Of a stretch of DNA of 64,000 bases, positions 46,509-56,198 are shown one piece after another. Made by a program: the position numbers and the translations under genes. Origin of the DNA: Lutimaribacter degradans (GTDB lineage Bacteria > Pseudomonadota > Alphaproteobacteria > Rhodobacterales > Rhodobacteraceae); contig NZ_JAMQGO010000003.1 in the NCBI RefSeq assembly GCF_023703375.1, positions 1-64,000 on the forward strand. The letters are read 5' to 3'. The notes beneath the pieces are model-generated. The model did no database searches and was not told where the DNA came from. It saw only the letters and a list, made by a program, of their open reading frames with translations. Each line of letters begins with the position of its first letter. Position 1 is the stretch's first letter.

Positions 46509-46855
46509 CGTCGTTTCCTGTCTGGGGCTCTCCCAAGCGTATCCCGGGTCCCCGTTTGAATGGCGGCCCCATTGCCGCCGACCCCTTCATCGTTCCATGC
46601 GCCGGGGTCAGAGCGTCACGTCTCAGATGTGCGCGCATTACATGTTTTTTGACCGTTTTGGAAGCAAAGAGTTGCCGTGGCCACCGCGCGGCCTCTTTCA
46701 GGTGCAACGGCGCAGTTGGCTGCGCACAGGTTTGCCCGCCATCTCCATCAGCGCAGCTTTCCAGGCGGGACGAATTTTGTTATCCGGGTCATGGGGCATG
46801 GTGCGCGCTTCGACCGGGTGGAACGAGCGTGCAAGCAAGTTGAACAGGGGCGGGT
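46509..46855. other. Intergenic region between pnp and the SGNH gene
   Basis: 347 bases with divergent starts at both ends, so it should hold promoters for pnp (leftward) and the SGNH hydrolase (rightward). Small open frames here match no family. No convincing -35/-10 pair, riboswitch or repeat is seen. Confidence 0.4.
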
Positions 46856-47572
46856 GTGCGAATTTTCCTGAAGAATATTCTAGCGGGGCTGTGCCTGGCC
46901 CTTGCGGTGGCTGCGCCTGGCGCAGCACAGGGCGTGGACCGTGCGCCCCAGCCTGATGCGCGCATCATCGCCATCGGGGATTCGCTGATGTCGTGGAACA
47001 CGCTGTCGGGTCATTCGATCCCGCAAGTGGTGGCACGCGCCCTGAAAGAGCCGGTCGAAAGCCGCGCGGTATCGGGCGCGCACATGATCTATAACCTGCC
47101 GATGACCGGCGCGATGGGGATGCGAATCTCATCGCAATTCGGGCGCGATGCGCCGGATTGGGTGGTGATGACAGGAGGCGGCAACGACCTGTGGCTGGGA
47201 TGCGGCTGTTCGCGCTGCCAACGGCGGATGGACAGGATGGTGTCAGCCGATGGCCGCAGCGGCGAGGTGCCCAAGCTGGTCAAGCGTATCCGCGCTACCG
47301 GGGCACAGGTGGTTTTCGTGGGCTACCTGCGCAGCCCCGGCTGGAACAGCGTGATCGACGGTTGCCGCAACGAGGGCGATGCGTTCGAGGCGCGGCTGAA
47401 CGTCATGGCCCGGCAGATCGAAGGGGTGCATTTCCTGTCGAATGCCGATCTTGTGCCATCGGGCGACCGTTCGTTTCATGCGCCTGACGGGATTCACCCG
47501 TCGATCAAGGGCAGCACGGCGATCGGCAACCGCGTGGCGGCGCTGATCCGCAAGCTCGACCCCCGGCGCTGA
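46856..47572 (+). CDS. Exported SGNH/GDSL-type hydrolase
   Basis: 238 residues with a GTG start. A signal peptide (RIFLKNILAGLCLALAVAAP, then GAAQG) is followed by block I IGDSL with nucleophile Ser43, block III GGGND and the catalytic Asp-His in APDGIHPS. It is a periplasmic esterase/lipase-like enzyme. A Cys-rich segment (GCGCSRCQRR) next to block III is unusual for the fold and may bind metal or form disulfides. Confidence 0.83.
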   Translation: MRIFLKNILAGLCLALAVAAPGAAQGVDRAPQPDARIIAIGDSLMSWNTLSGHSIPQVVARALKEPVESRAVSGAHMIYNLPMTGAMGMRISSQFGRDAPDWVVMTGGGNDLWLGCGCSRCQRRMDRMVSADGRSGEVPKLVKRIRATGAQVVFVGYLRSPGWNSVIDGCRNEGDAFEARLNVMARQIEGVHFLSNADLVPSGDRSFHAPDGIHPSIKGSTAIGNRVAALIRKLDPRR

Positions 47573-47584
47573 AGGGTTCAAACG

Positions 47585-47617
47585 AAAACGCCCGCAACCA
47601 GAGGGCACGGGCGTTTT
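47585..47617. terminator. Bidirectional terminator between the SGNH gene and rpsO
   Basis: AAAACGCCCG (47585-47594) pairs with CGGGCGTTTT (47608-47617). Flanking A and T runs on both sides allow it to work for both convergent genes. Confidence 0.8.
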
Positions 47618-47639
47618 ACGAAAGTTGTCTGTCCTGCGC

Positions 47640-47909
47640 TTAGCGGCGGATGCCCAGGCGCTTGATCAGATCACGATACCGGGCCTCTTCCTTGCCCTTC
47701 AGGTAGTCCAGCAACTTGCGGCGCTGAGCCACCAGTTTCAGAAGGCCACGACGACCGTGGTTGTCCTTCTTGTGGGTCTTGAAGTGCTCGGTCAGCGTGT
47801 TGATCCGCGAGGTCAGGATTGCAACCTGCACCTCGGGCGAACCAGTGTCGCCGTCCTTGGTGCCAAATTCCTTGATAACGCGTGCTTTTTCTTCTGCGGT
47901 AATCGACAT
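47640..47909 (-). CDS. rpsO: 30S ribosomal protein S15
   Basis: 89 residues, full length and family-typical ([41 protein letters not shown]). It binds the 16S rRNA central domain and is an early assembly protein. In many bacteria rpsO sits directly before pnp. Here an SGNH gene of opposite direction lies between them. Confidence 0.97.
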   Translation of the reverse strand: MSITAEEKARVIKEFGTKDGDTGSPEVQVAILTSRINTLTEHFKTHKKDNHGRRGLLKLVAQRRKLLDYLKGKEEARYRDLIKRLGIRR

Positions 47910-48046
47910 CGGGGTCTCCTGTCATGTCAAAGGGTTCAGGGCGCAAGCCGGGATGTCGTCCAGCAAGGTCCTATGGAGTGTGCCGCCCCGGAATCCCGGT
48001 ACGGATGCGGGCGTATAGGGGAAATCGGCCGGATTGAAAAGGGGGC

Positions 48047-49351
48047 TTAGCGCCTGCGCAGCAATTGCAGCACCTGCTGGCTGGGGTATCCATCGGGCGA
48101 CACGCCCACCGATTGCTGGAACGCGCGGATCGCGGCGACGGTGTTTGGGCCCACGATGCCGTCGATTTTTTCCACGCCGAACCCCTTGCGTTGCAGCCGG
48201 CGCTGCAATTCCTTGCGCTGGTCAAAGTTCAGCGGGTCATAGCCGCGTGGCCATTTCGCCTGGATCGCGGGGCCACCAGCTATTCGGTCGGCCAGGTGGC
48301 CAACCCCGATCGCATAGGCATCGGCATTGTTATAGCGTTTTATGACGTTGAAATTGTCGAACACCATGAAGGCCGCGCCCGCCGTGCCCGCCGGCATGAG
48401 AATCGAGGCCGCGCCGTAATCGGGCACGGGCTGGCCGTTCATCGCCACAACACCGCGCGCCGCCCAGTCCGAGGGCATCCGGCGCGCGGATGTCGGCGCA
48501 AACCCGTTTGGCACGCGCACCTCGACCCCCCAGGGTTGGCCTTTTTTCCAACCGAATCTTTTCAGGTAGGCGGCGGTCGAGGCCAGCGCGTCCGCCGGGT
48601 TGTTCGACCAAATGTCACGCTTGCCATCGCCGGTGAAATCGACCGCGTAGGCCAGATAAGATGTCGGGATGAACTGGGTATGCCCCATCGCACCCGCCCA
48701 CGACCCTTGCATGTTGCGCGGAGCCACGTCGCCCGATTGCAGGATCTGCAGAGCGGCGAACAACTGCTTTTCGAAAAACGCGCCGCGCCGCCCGTCAAAG
48801 GCAAGGGTGGACATCGCCTCGATCACGTCAAGCGTGCCGCGCTTTTCGCCGTAATAGGTTTCCAGCCCCCAGACGGCTGTGACCACCTCTTTTTCCACGC
48901 CATACGCCTGTTCGATGCGGGAAAGCGTGCGGTTGTGGCGGCGTAGCGCGCGCTGCCCCTTTTGCACCCGGTCAGAGCTGACAGCGTTATCCAGGTAATC
49001 CCAGATCTGTTTCTTGAACTCGGCCTGGTTGCGATCTTTCGAGATCACGTCGGTGTTGTACTGCACGCCACGAAAGGCCCGATTGACCACTGCCGCACTG
49101 ATTCCGCGCGAACGGGCGCGCGCCTTATATTGCTCGACCCAGCGTTGGAAAGCGGCGTTCTTGGTAGACAGTACTGGCGTGGTGTTCAGGTCGGCAGGGC
49201 GCAGCGCCGGGCGCACCGATCGGTCTGTCGCGGGCGCGGCGGCAAGGGGGCGCAACTCGGGGCGGACGGATTCGGCCACGGGGCCGCCCCAGGCCATGCT
49301 TGCCATGGTGATAAAACCCGCTATCGCGGGCGAAAGAAACCCAACACGCAT
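48047..49351 (-). CDS. Lytic murein transglycosylase (MltB type) with peptidoglycan-binding domain
   Basis: 434 residues. A signal peptide (MRVGFLSPAIAGFITMASMA) is followed by a linker and an SLT_2 domain with catalytic Glu164 (WGLETYYGEKRG), family motif GAMGHTQFIPTSY, and a C-terminal PG_binding_1 repeat (about 375-430, QRRLQRKGFGVEKIDGIVG). It cleaves peptidoglycan in the periplasm to form anhydromuropeptides. Confidence 0.92.
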   Translation of the reverse strand: MRVGFLSPAIAGFITMASMAWGGPVAESVRPELRPLAAAPATDRSVRPALRPADLNTTPVLSTKNAAFQRWVEQYKARARSRGISAAVVNRAFRGVQYNTDVISKDRNQAEFKKQIWDYLDNAVSSDRVQKGQRALRRHNRTLSRIEQAYGVEKEVVTAVWGLETYYGEKRGTLDVIEAMSTLAFDGRRGAFFEKQLFAALQILQSGDVAPRNMQGSWAGAMGHTQFIPTSYLAYAVDFTGDGKRDIWSNNPADALASTAAYLKRFGWKKGQPWGVEVRVPNGFAPTSARRMPSDWAARGVVAMNGQPVPDYGAASILMPAGTAGAAFMVFDNFNVIKRYNNADAYAIGVGHLADRIAGGPAIQAKWPRGYDPLNFDQRKELQRRLQRKGFGVEKIDGIVGPNTVAAIRAFQQSVGVSPDGYPSQQVLQLLRRR

Positions 49352-49506
49352 TGCTCGCCTCTTTGTTTTCTTCTTGGAAACGATGGTAGCCCGGAATCAC
49401 GTTTGCGGAAAGGGCGCCGTGGCCGGGTGGCGGTGGTTTGCTTGTTGTCGCTAAAGGACACGGCCCGCCAAGCTCAGCTCGGACCCTGGGCCTTGCGCTC
49501 CCTGGT

Positions 49507-51780
49507 TCAGCGCGCCTTGCGTTTCAGCTTGCGTTTTACCGATGCGTCCTTGCGCTTGGCCTTGGCCGCCTTGCGTTTCACCGGCCCGCCCTTGCTGCGC
49601 CCGCGCGACGATCGCCCGCCGCGGGGGCTTGGCATGTCCTGCCCGTCAAGCTCCAGTAATTCCAACGCGATGCCACCTGTCACCGGGGCGGCCTCGACCA
49701 GCTTGACGCGCACGCGCTGACCAAGCGAGATCACCGTGCCGGTATCCGACCCAAGCAGCGTGCCGGCGTCGCGGTCGAAATGGAAATATTCGTCGCCGAG
49801 GTTGCGCATCGGGATCAGGCCGTCGGCGCCGGTTTCGTCCAGTTTGACGAACACTCCGAACTTCGCGATCCCCGAAATACGCCCGGTAAACGTGCTGCCT
49901 ACCTTTTCCGACAGGAAGGCCGCAAGGTAGCGGTCCGTGGTGTCGCGTTCGGCCATCATCGAGCGGCGCTCGGTCTCTGATATATGCGTGGCGGTCTGTT
50001 CCAGCGTCTCGATATCATCGGGGCGCAGCCCGTCATTGCCCCACTTGTGCGCCGTGATCAGCGCACGGTGCACAATCAGGTCGGAATAACGCCGGATGGG
50101 CGAGGTGAAATGCGCGTATGCCTGCAAGGCCAGGCCGAAATGCCCGAAATTCTGCGGACTGTAATAGGCCTGCGTCATGGCGCGCAGGGTGGACATGTTG
50201 ATCAGCTCGTCATGCTCGGTGCCCTCGGCCTGGGCCAACAGGCGGTTCAGATGCCGTGTTTGCAGCACCTGCCCCTTGGCCAGAACCAGCCCCGCGCTTA
50301 CGGCGGTTTCGCGCAACGCATCCAGTTTCTCGGGGCTGGGTTCCTCGTGCACACGAAACAGCAGTGGCGAGCGGCGGGTGATCAGCTCTTCGGCGGCGGC
50401 CACGTTGGCCAGCACCATGAATTCCTCGATCAGCTTGTGCGCATCCAGCCTTTCGGCGAAATCGACAGAGGTCACCTGCCCCTTGTCTGACAGCACGATC
50501 TTGCGCTCGGGCAGGTCAAGGTCAAGCGGTTGCCTTCGCCCACGCGCGGACACCAATGCCTCGTAAGCCTCGAAAAGCGGGTCGATCACCTGATCCATCA
50601 AGGGGGCGCATTTTTCATTGGGCTTGCCATCGCGGGCGGCCTGCACCTCCTGGTAATTCAAAGACGAGGCCGAACGCATCAGCCCGCGAACGAAACGGTG
50701 GCCGATCTTGGTGCCATCGGCCGACACCTGCATGCGCACGGCGATACAGGCACGCGGCACGCCCTCGTGTAGCGAACACAGGTCGCCCGACAGCCGGTCG
50801 GGCAGCATGGGCACGACGCGGTCGGGAAAATAGCTGGAATTGCCGCGCTTTCGCGCCTCGCGATCCAGCGCGGTGCCGGGGCGGACGTAATGCGCCACGT
50901 CGGCGATGGCGACCCAGATGACGTGCCCGCCCTCGTTCTTCGGGTCGTCATCGGCATGTGCCCAGCAAGCGTCATCGTGATCACGGGCATCCCACGGGTC
51001 GATGGTGACAAGCGGCATGTCACGCATGTCTTCCCGCCCGGAAAGGCCCGCCGGTTTCATGCGGTCGGCCTCGTCGATCACGTCATCGGGAAAGGTATCG
51101 GGGATGCCGTGCTGGTGAATGGCGATCAGGCTGACAGCCTTGGGTTCCGACGGGTCGCCCAGCCGGTTGACGATGCGCGCACGCGGCAGGCCCATGCGCC
51201 CCTTGGGCCCGGATTGCTCGGCCTCGACCAACTCGCCATCCTGCGCGCCGCCGGTGGCCCCTGGCGGCACCTGCCATTCCTTGCCATCGCCCTTGTCGAT
51301 GGGCAGAATCCGCCCTCCTTCAGAACCCGCCCGATAAACACCCAGCACGCGTTGCGGGTTCTGGCCTATCCGGCGGATCAGGCGGGCCTCGTAATGGTGG
51401 TCCTCACCCTTGACCTCTTGCAGGCGGGCCAGGATGCGGTCGCCCTCGCCCAGGGCCGGATCGCTGGCACGAGGCACCAACAACACCACCGGCTCTACCC
51501 CTTCGCCCTGCCATTCCAGTGGGCGTGCGTACAGGTCACCATCGGCCCCCGGCGCGCTGACCTGCAACACGCTGACAGGCGGCAGCTTGTCGGGGTCGCG
51601 ATAGGTTTTCTTGCGCTTTTGCAGGTGGCCAGCCTCCTCAAGCTCCTTGAGCATACGCTTGAGGTCGATCCGCGCAGCCCCCTTGATACCAAAGGCCTTG
51701 GCAATGTCACGTTTCGCAGTGAGGGTCGGGTTGTCCGAAATCCATTGCAGGATTTCGTCCTTGGTGGGCAGCTTGCTCAT
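49507..51780 (-). CDS. rnr: Ribonuclease R
   Basis: 757 residues. Cold-shock domains, the RNB catalytic domain (DPWDARDHDDACW with the metal-binding aspartates; HFTSPIRRYSDLIVHR), an S1 domain (GRISGIAKFGVFVKLDETG) and a Lys/Arg-rich tail (about 725-757). RNase R degrades structured RNA 3' to 5'. The basic tail is known to aid binding of structured RNA in the family. Confidence 0.95.
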   Translation of the reverse strand: MSKLPTKDEILQWISDNPTLTAKRDIAKAFGIKGAARIDLKRMLKELEEAGHLQKRKKTYRDPDKLPPVSVLQVSAPGADGDLYARPLEWQGEGVEPVVLLVPRASDPALGEGDRILARLQEVKGEDHHYEARLIRRIGQNPQRVLGVYRAGSEGGRILPIDKGDGKEWQVPPGATGGAQDGELVEAEQSGPKGRMGLPRARIVNRLGDPSEPKAVSLIAIHQHGIPDTFPDDVIDEADRMKPAGLSGREDMRDMPLVTIDPWDARDHDDACWAHADDDPKNEGGHVIWVAIADVAHYVRPGTALDREARKRGNSSYFPDRVVPMLPDRLSGDLCSLHEGVPRACIAVRMQVSADGTKIGHRFVRGLMRSASSLNYQEVQAARDGKPNEKCAPLMDQVIDPLFEAYEALVSARGRRQPLDLDLPERKIVLSDKGQVTSVDFAERLDAHKLIEEFMVLANVAAAEELITRRSPLLFRVHEEPSPEKLDALRETAVSAGLVLAKGQVLQTRHLNRLLAQAEGTEHDELINMSTLRAMTQAYYSPQNFGHFGLALQAYAHFTSPIRRYSDLIVHRALITAHKWGNDGLRPDDIETLEQTATHISETERRSMMAERDTTDRYLAAFLSEKVGSTFTGRISGIAKFGVFVKLDETGADGLIPMRNLGDEYFHFDRDAGTLLGSDTGTVISLGQRVRVKLVEAAPVTGGIALELLELDGQDMPSPRGGRSSRGRSKGGPVKRKAAKAKRKDASVKRKLKRKAR

Positions 51781-52050
51781 GGTCGTCAGTTACCACAGCC
51801 GCGCGGGCGCGTCATGCGGGAAACGCGGGTGGTTTCGGGTTTGCGCCGGGTTCCAGATCAGTAGCCTGGTTTCCCTCGCCACGACCATGACCGACGCCCC
51901 ACCAGCTATGCCTGCTTGGTGTCGATCTGGCCCGGTATGCCCGAAACGACGGCAAACCGGCATATTTGCCACGGCCATAACTTCCGGGGCCTTGATCGAA
52001 GAAGCCGGCGCTGACTAGTATTCTCGGGCTGCTTTTGGGGGATTTGCTTG

Positions 52051-52623
52051 ATGCTGACACGTCGTGCCGTGTTGGGCGGGGTTGCCGCCGCTTGTGTAAC
52101 GCCATCGTTGGGCCATGCGCGCACCTATTCCGTACCGCCCGAACATGAACCGCGAATCGTGCCGATGGATCGGTATTTCGCCGCTGGTGAAATTCATGTG
52201 GACCCGAATTTCTATGCGCTTTACCTGATGCTGCCCGATTACAAGGCGTGGCGCTACACGGTCGCGGTGTCCCTGCCCGAACACTGGGAGCCGGGCACGT
52301 ACACGATGAAATGGAAGGCCAAGTGGCCCCGCTGGCGGCCCACCAACGCGATGATCCGGCGCAACCCGGCCAAGTACGCCAAGTATCGCAACGGGATGAA
52401 GGGCGGCCCGAACAACCCGCTGGGAGCGCGCGCGCTTTACCTGTTCGACGGCGACCGTGACACATATCTGCGCATCCACGGCACGACCCAGCCCTGGACG
52501 ATTGGCACCGCCAGTTCGAACGGCTGCGCACGCATGGTCAACGACCACGTCATTCACCTGTACGACCGGGTAGAGAAAGGTGCCCGCGTGGTGCTCTACC
52601 CCCGCTGGGATCAGATCACTTAG
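52051..52623 (+). CDS. L,D-transpeptidase (YkuD) with Tat-type signal
   Basis: 190 residues. The N-terminus LTRRAVLGGVAAACVTPS has a twin-arginine signal. The YkuD core has His143 (IHGTT) and nucleophile Cys159 (SSNGCARM). It cross-links peptidoglycan or attaches lipoproteins to it in the periplasm. ATG 52051 is preceded by GGGGGA. Confidence 0.9.
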   Translation: MLTRRAVLGGVAAACVTPSLGHARTYSVPPEHEPRIVPMDRYFAAGEIHVDPNFYALYLMLPDYKAWRYTVAVSLPEHWEPGTYTMKWKAKWPRWRPTNAMIRRNPAKYAKYRNGMKGGPNNPLGARALYLFDGDRDTYLRIHGTTQPWTIGTASSNGCARMVNDHVIHLYDRVEKGARVVLYPRWDQIT

Positions 52624-52630
52624 CCTTGGC

Positions 52631-53677
52631 TCAGATGATCTCGTCCTCGTCCCACAGCGGCTGTGCCTCCATGTGGGCCTCCATCCCCTCCATTGCGGCT
52701 TCAGCGTGGGCGGTGCGCCATATCTGCGCGATGTGAAACAGGGCGTCGCCCTCGTTCACGACGGGCATGTTGGTGCGCCCGATGACGATGCCCTGGATGT
52801 CAGAAACCACCTCGATCTCGGCATGGCCGAACGGATTGGAAATCGCGCCCAGCGTCTCGCCCTCGGCCACCAGGTCTCCGATACCGCGCCAGGCGCGGAA
52901 CAGCCCGCTTGCCTCGGCGCGGTGCCAACTGGACTGGTCCGATACGACGGGACGTGCCCGCAGCTTTGGCACGCCACGCGCGCCGATCATGCCCTGCGCC
53001 TGCATGACCCGCAAAATCCCGGCCACGCCGGTGCGTGCCGCAAGCTCGTCAAATCGCAAACCCTCGCCCGCCTCGTAAAGCAGAACGTCAACGCCCATCT
53101 CCTCGGCCGCCATCCGCAGCGATCCATCGCGCAGCCTGGATGTCATCATGACGGGGGCGCCAAACGCCTCGCCCATCTGGGCCAGCCGTTTGTTGCCTGC
53201 CGTCAAACGGATCTGAGGCAGGTTCTGACGCTGTATCGCGGCGGAATGCAGATCAATCCCGAAATCCGCGCGCGCCACCACCTCGGTCAGGAAAATATGT
53301 GCCAGCCGCGCCCCGAGCGAGCCCGAGGGCGAGCCCGGAAAGCAGCGATTCAGATCGCGCCGGTCGGGCAAGTAACGCGAGTGATTGAGAAAACCGAAAG
53401 TGTTGACGATGGGCACCGCCATCAGCGTGCCAGCCAGCCCGTTCAGCGGCCTCGCACGGAGCAGGCGCCGCACGATATCGACGCCGATCACCTCGTCACC
53501 ATGAACGGCGGCACTGGCAAACATCACCGGGCCGGGGCGGCGGCCATGCACCACCTGCACCGACAAGGTGACGGGCGTATGATCCGACAGGGTCGAGACC
53601 GGCAACTCGATCATCCGGCGCGTTCCGGGCGCTATTTCCTGCCCCGCCAGAACAAAGGGTGCAGGCCGTGCTGTCAT
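52631..53677 (-). CDS. Succinylglutamate desuccinylase/aspartoacylase-family zinc hydrolase
   Basis: 348 residues. M14-like zinc ligands His59 and Glu62 (HGDE) and His144 (DLHSAA), with arginine-rich substrate segments ([14 protein letters not shown]). The C-terminal half has an extra beta-barrel typical of AspA/AstE-like proteins. It overlaps rimK by ATGA as the third gene of a ligase/protease operon, so it may hydrolyse an acyl or glutamyl tag rather than succinylglutamate. The substrate is unknown. Confidence 0.85.
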   Translation of the reverse strand: MTARPAPFVLAGQEIAPGTRRMIELPVSTLSDHTPVTLSVQVVHGRRPGPVMFASAAVHGDEVIGVDIVRRLLRARPLNGLAGTLMAVPIVNTFGFLNHSRYLPDRRDLNRCFPGSPSGSLGARLAHIFLTEVVARADFGIDLHSAAIQRQNLPQIRLTAGNKRLAQMGEAFGAPVMMTSRLRDGSLRMAAEEMGVDVLLYEAGEGLRFDELAARTGVAGILRVMQAQGMIGARGVPKLRARPVVSDQSSWHRAEASGLFRAWRGIGDLVAEGETLGAISNPFGHAEIEVVSDIQGIVIGRTNMPVVNEGDALFHIAQIWRTAHAEAAMEGMEAHMEAQPLWDEDEII

Positions 53678-54579
53678 CCGCGCCCCTTGGTTTTCGTCGC
53701 ACCATCGCGGGCGTTCTTGCCGATGAAGTCGATGATCATGCCTGCAATATCCTTGCCCGTCGCCTTTTCAACGCCTTCCAGGCCCGGAGAACTGTTCACC
53801 TCCATCACCACCGGCCCATGATTCGATCGCAGCATATCCACACCACAAACATTGAGTCCCATCGATTTGGCCGCGCGCACGGCGGTCGAGCGTTCCTCGG
53901 GCGTGATCTTGATTGACGCGGCTGACCCGCCGCGATGCAGGTTCGAACGGAACTCGCCCTCGGCGCCGGTGCGCTTCATCGCGGCCACCACCTTGCCGCC
54001 GATCACGAAGGCACGAATATCCGTGCCGCCGGCTTCCTTGATGAATTCCTGCACCAGGATGTTCACACCCGCGCCGCGGAACGCCTCGATCACCGACTTT
54101 GCCGAACGGTTGGTGTCGGCCAGAACCACGCCGATGCCCTGCGTGCCTTCCAAAAGCTTGATCACCACGGGTGTTCCACCCGCAAGCGACATGACCTCTT
54201 CGGCCTTTTTCGGATCGTGGGCAAAGGTGGTCACCGGCAGGCCGATCCCGTCGCGTGCAAGCAACTGCATCGAACGCAGCTTGTCGCGCGAGCGCCCGAT
54301 GGCCACGGACTCGTTCAGTGGATAGGTGCCCTGCATCTCGAACTGGCGCAGAACCGCCAGCCCGTAGAACGTGATCGAGGCCCCGATACGCGGAATTACG
54401 GCGTCGTATTTCGGCAGCTTTGCCCCATCATAATATATCTCGGGCCTTCGCGAGGCGATATTCATCGAACAGCGCAGCGTGTTGATCATGTCCAGTGTAT
54501 GCCCGCGCTCTTCAGCGGCTTCGACCAGGCGCTTGTGCGAATAAAGACGCGGGTTCCGCGTCAGCATGGCTATCTTCAT
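53674..54579 (-). CDS. rimK: RimK-type ATP-grasp glutamate ligase
   Basis: 301 residues, full length. The N-terminal PATH-like region ends before an ATP-grasp domain with [15 protein letters not shown] (phosphate loop) and [17 protein letters not shown] (metal-binding Glu/Asn). RimK adds C-terminal glutamates to ribosomal protein S6 in Escherichia coli; relatives act on other acceptors. It overlaps both neighbours by 4 bases in a three-gene operon. Confidence 0.92.
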   Translation of the reverse strand: MKIAMLTRNPRLYSHKRLVEAAEERGHTLDMINTLRCSMNIASRRPEIYYDGAKLPKYDAVIPRIGASITFYGLAVLRQFEMQGTYPLNESVAIGRSRDKLRSMQLLARDGIGLPVTTFAHDPKKAEEVMSLAGGTPVVIKLLEGTQGIGVVLADTNRSAKSVIEAFRGAGVNILVQEFIKEAGGTDIRAFVIGGKVVAAMKRTGAEGEFRSNLHRGGSAASIKITPEERSTAVRAAKSMGLNVCGVDMLRSNHGPVVMEVNSSPGLEGVEKATGKDIAGMIIDFIGKNARDGATKTKGRG

Positions 54580-55079
54580 TGTGAAACCTCGGTTTGGCCC
54601 ATCGCGGACTGACTGTTCGTTTCGATCACAGGCGCCCCAACCAGGAACGACCGCCCCGCGTCGACCAGAATACGCCGCCGCCGAATCGCCGTGCGGCCCA
54701 GGATGATCGGCATCGTCATGTTGGCACGGTCTGCCAGCGTCACCTCTATATGCCAGCGACGTCCGCCCAGTATCATCAGCGTTTCGATAACCAGCCGGTC
54801 CTGCGGGTCGCCGCTGGTGTTCTTGACCGCGCGCTCACCCAATAGCGGCGCGGTAACGTCGCGGGCGCGCAAACCGCTGGCATGCGGGATGTGGAACTTG
54901 ACCCATTGTCGCCCGTCTTTCTCGAACGGGCGGATATGTGTCGCATGAATGGCGGATGTTCGCGCCCCAGTGTCGATCTTAGCGTGAACCAGCGGAATAC
55001 CCAGATCAGGCAGGGCGATCTTTTCGCGCCAGCCGATAATTGTGGATGGTTTTTTCGTAGATCGGCGGGTCGTCGTCAT
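54576..55079 (-). CDS. Retropepsin-like aspartic/zinc protease of the RimB (DUF785) family
   Basis: 167 residues. The aspartic-protease-like signature KIDTGAR has Asp36; the remainder has [14 protein letters not shown], also typical. In Pseudomonas the homologous RimB works with RimK on S6 modification. It is the first gene of the rimB-like/rimK/aspartoacylase operon. Start ATG 55079, with no clear ribosome site; an earlier in-frame start at 55283 adds a non-family extension. Confidence 0.87.
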   Translation of the reverse strand: MTTTRRSTKKPSTIIGWREKIALPDLGIPLVHAKIDTGARTSAIHATHIRPFEKDGRQWVKFHIPHASGLRARDVTAPLLGERAVKNTSGDPQDRLVIETLMILGGRRWHIEVTLADRANMTMPIILGRTAIRRRRILVDAGRSFLVGAPVIETNSQSAMGQTEVSQ

Positions 55080-55236
55080 ACGCGTCTCTCTTTGCGGCAA
55101 CGACACCCACACTGCCACAGCGACGATGCCCCGGTAAGCCCCCAAGTATGTCCGGGCACGATCACCGGACCGCCAGATGTTGGGGGGCCCGCCGCCCTGA
55201 GCACAGCCCCGCAATACCAATTCGGTACAGGGCGCG

Positions 55237-55267
55237 CAAAAAAGGCCCCCGGAAAACCGGGGGCCTT
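55237..55267 (-). terminator. Intrinsic terminator of the peroxiredoxin gene
   Basis: AAGGCCCCCGG (55242-55252), loop AAAA, CCGGGGGCCTT (55257-55267). On the minus strand the stem is followed by a T7 run. It lies 25 bases after the peroxiredoxin stop. Confidence 0.88.
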
Positions 55268-55291
55268 GTTCATTCCTGCACAACGCCGCGA

Positions 55292-55945
55292 TCAGGCGTT
55301 GTGCTTGGTCGTGCGCAGGTAAGGCAGTTTCACGTCGATTTCGCCAAATTTCTCGCGTGCCTCGTCATCCGACAGCGTCAGCGCCACGATCACGTCCTGG
55401 CCCGCCGTCCAGTTGGCGCCGGTGGCGATTGGGGTGCCATAGGTCGCCTGCAGCGCATCCAGCGCGCGCAGAACCTCGGCAAAGTTGCGGCCAACCGACA
55501 TCGGGTAGGTCATGATCAGTTGCACCTTCTTGTCGGGGCTGATGATGAACACCGACCGTACCGAGGCACTGTCAGCCGCCGTACGGCCATCGGGCAGGTA
55601 TGCCTCGGCTGGCAGCATGTCGAACGCCTTGGAAACGGCCAGGTCTTCGTCGGCGATGATCGGGAACCCGGCCTTGGCACCGGCATAGCCTTCGATGTCC
55701 GATTTCCACTGCACGTGCTCATCCACGCCATCGACCGAAAGGCCGATCACCTTGGTGTTGCGCTTTTCCCATTCATCGGCCAGTTGCGCGACGGCGCCGA
55801 ACTCGGTCGTGCAGACCGGGGTGAAATCCTTGGGGTGGCTGAACAGAATTGCCCAGCTATCGCCGATCCAGTCGTGAAACTTGATCTCGCCCTGATCGGT
55901 AGCGGCGGTGAAATTGGGAACGATGTCGTTGATTCTCAGGCCCAT
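55292..55945 (-). CDS. 1-Cys peroxiredoxin (Prx6/AhpC-TSA family)
   Basis: 217 residues. The peroxidatic Cys45 is in FTPVCTTE. The C-terminal domain (VIALTLSDDEA...) has the Prx6 length and no resolving Cys in the usual place. It reduces hydrogen peroxide or organic peroxides in the cytoplasm. A symmetric AT-rich site lies 43 bases upstream. A strong terminator follows. Confidence 0.92.
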   Translation of the reverse strand: MGLRINDIVPNFTAATDQGEIKFHDWIGDSWAILFSHPKDFTPVCTTEFGAVAQLADEWEKRNTKVIGLSVDGVDEHVQWKSDIEGYAGAKAGFPIIADEDLAVSKAFDMLPAEAYLPDGRTAADSASVRSVFIISPDKKVQLIMTYPMSVGRNFAEVLRALDALQATYGTPIATGANWTAGQDVIVALTLSDDEAREKFGEIDVKLPYLRTTKHNA

Positions 55946-55987
55946 TTGTCAAATCCTCTCAAAATGGTCGGGTTCATATTCCATTTC

Positions 55988-56002
55988 TTAGATACATTCT
56001 AA
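55988..56002. promoter_or_regulatory. Inverted repeat TTAGA-TACAT-TCTAA upstream of the peroxiredoxin gene
   Basis: Perfect 5-base arms with a 5-base spacer, 43 bases before the peroxiredoxin start and in the 253-base gap shared with the divergent aldehyde dehydrogenase. It is the only AT-rich symmetric site in the gap. Position suits an operator for a redox-sensing regulator; none is named. Confidence 0.45.
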
Positions 56003-56198
56003 ACTCAGGATTACCAGACCCGGCCCCGCAAAGATTGTCGCAGCGTGACAGCATGTCGCAAAAGGTGCCAGATCACGCGCTGCGCTAGTTTGATCAAATT
56101 CCGGCGACGCCGCTTGTCCTATGCCCGGACTGGTGCCAGAGTGCTGCCAAATCACCGACCACACGGTCGGTGGAACACCTTTCTGCGGAGGAACCGAC

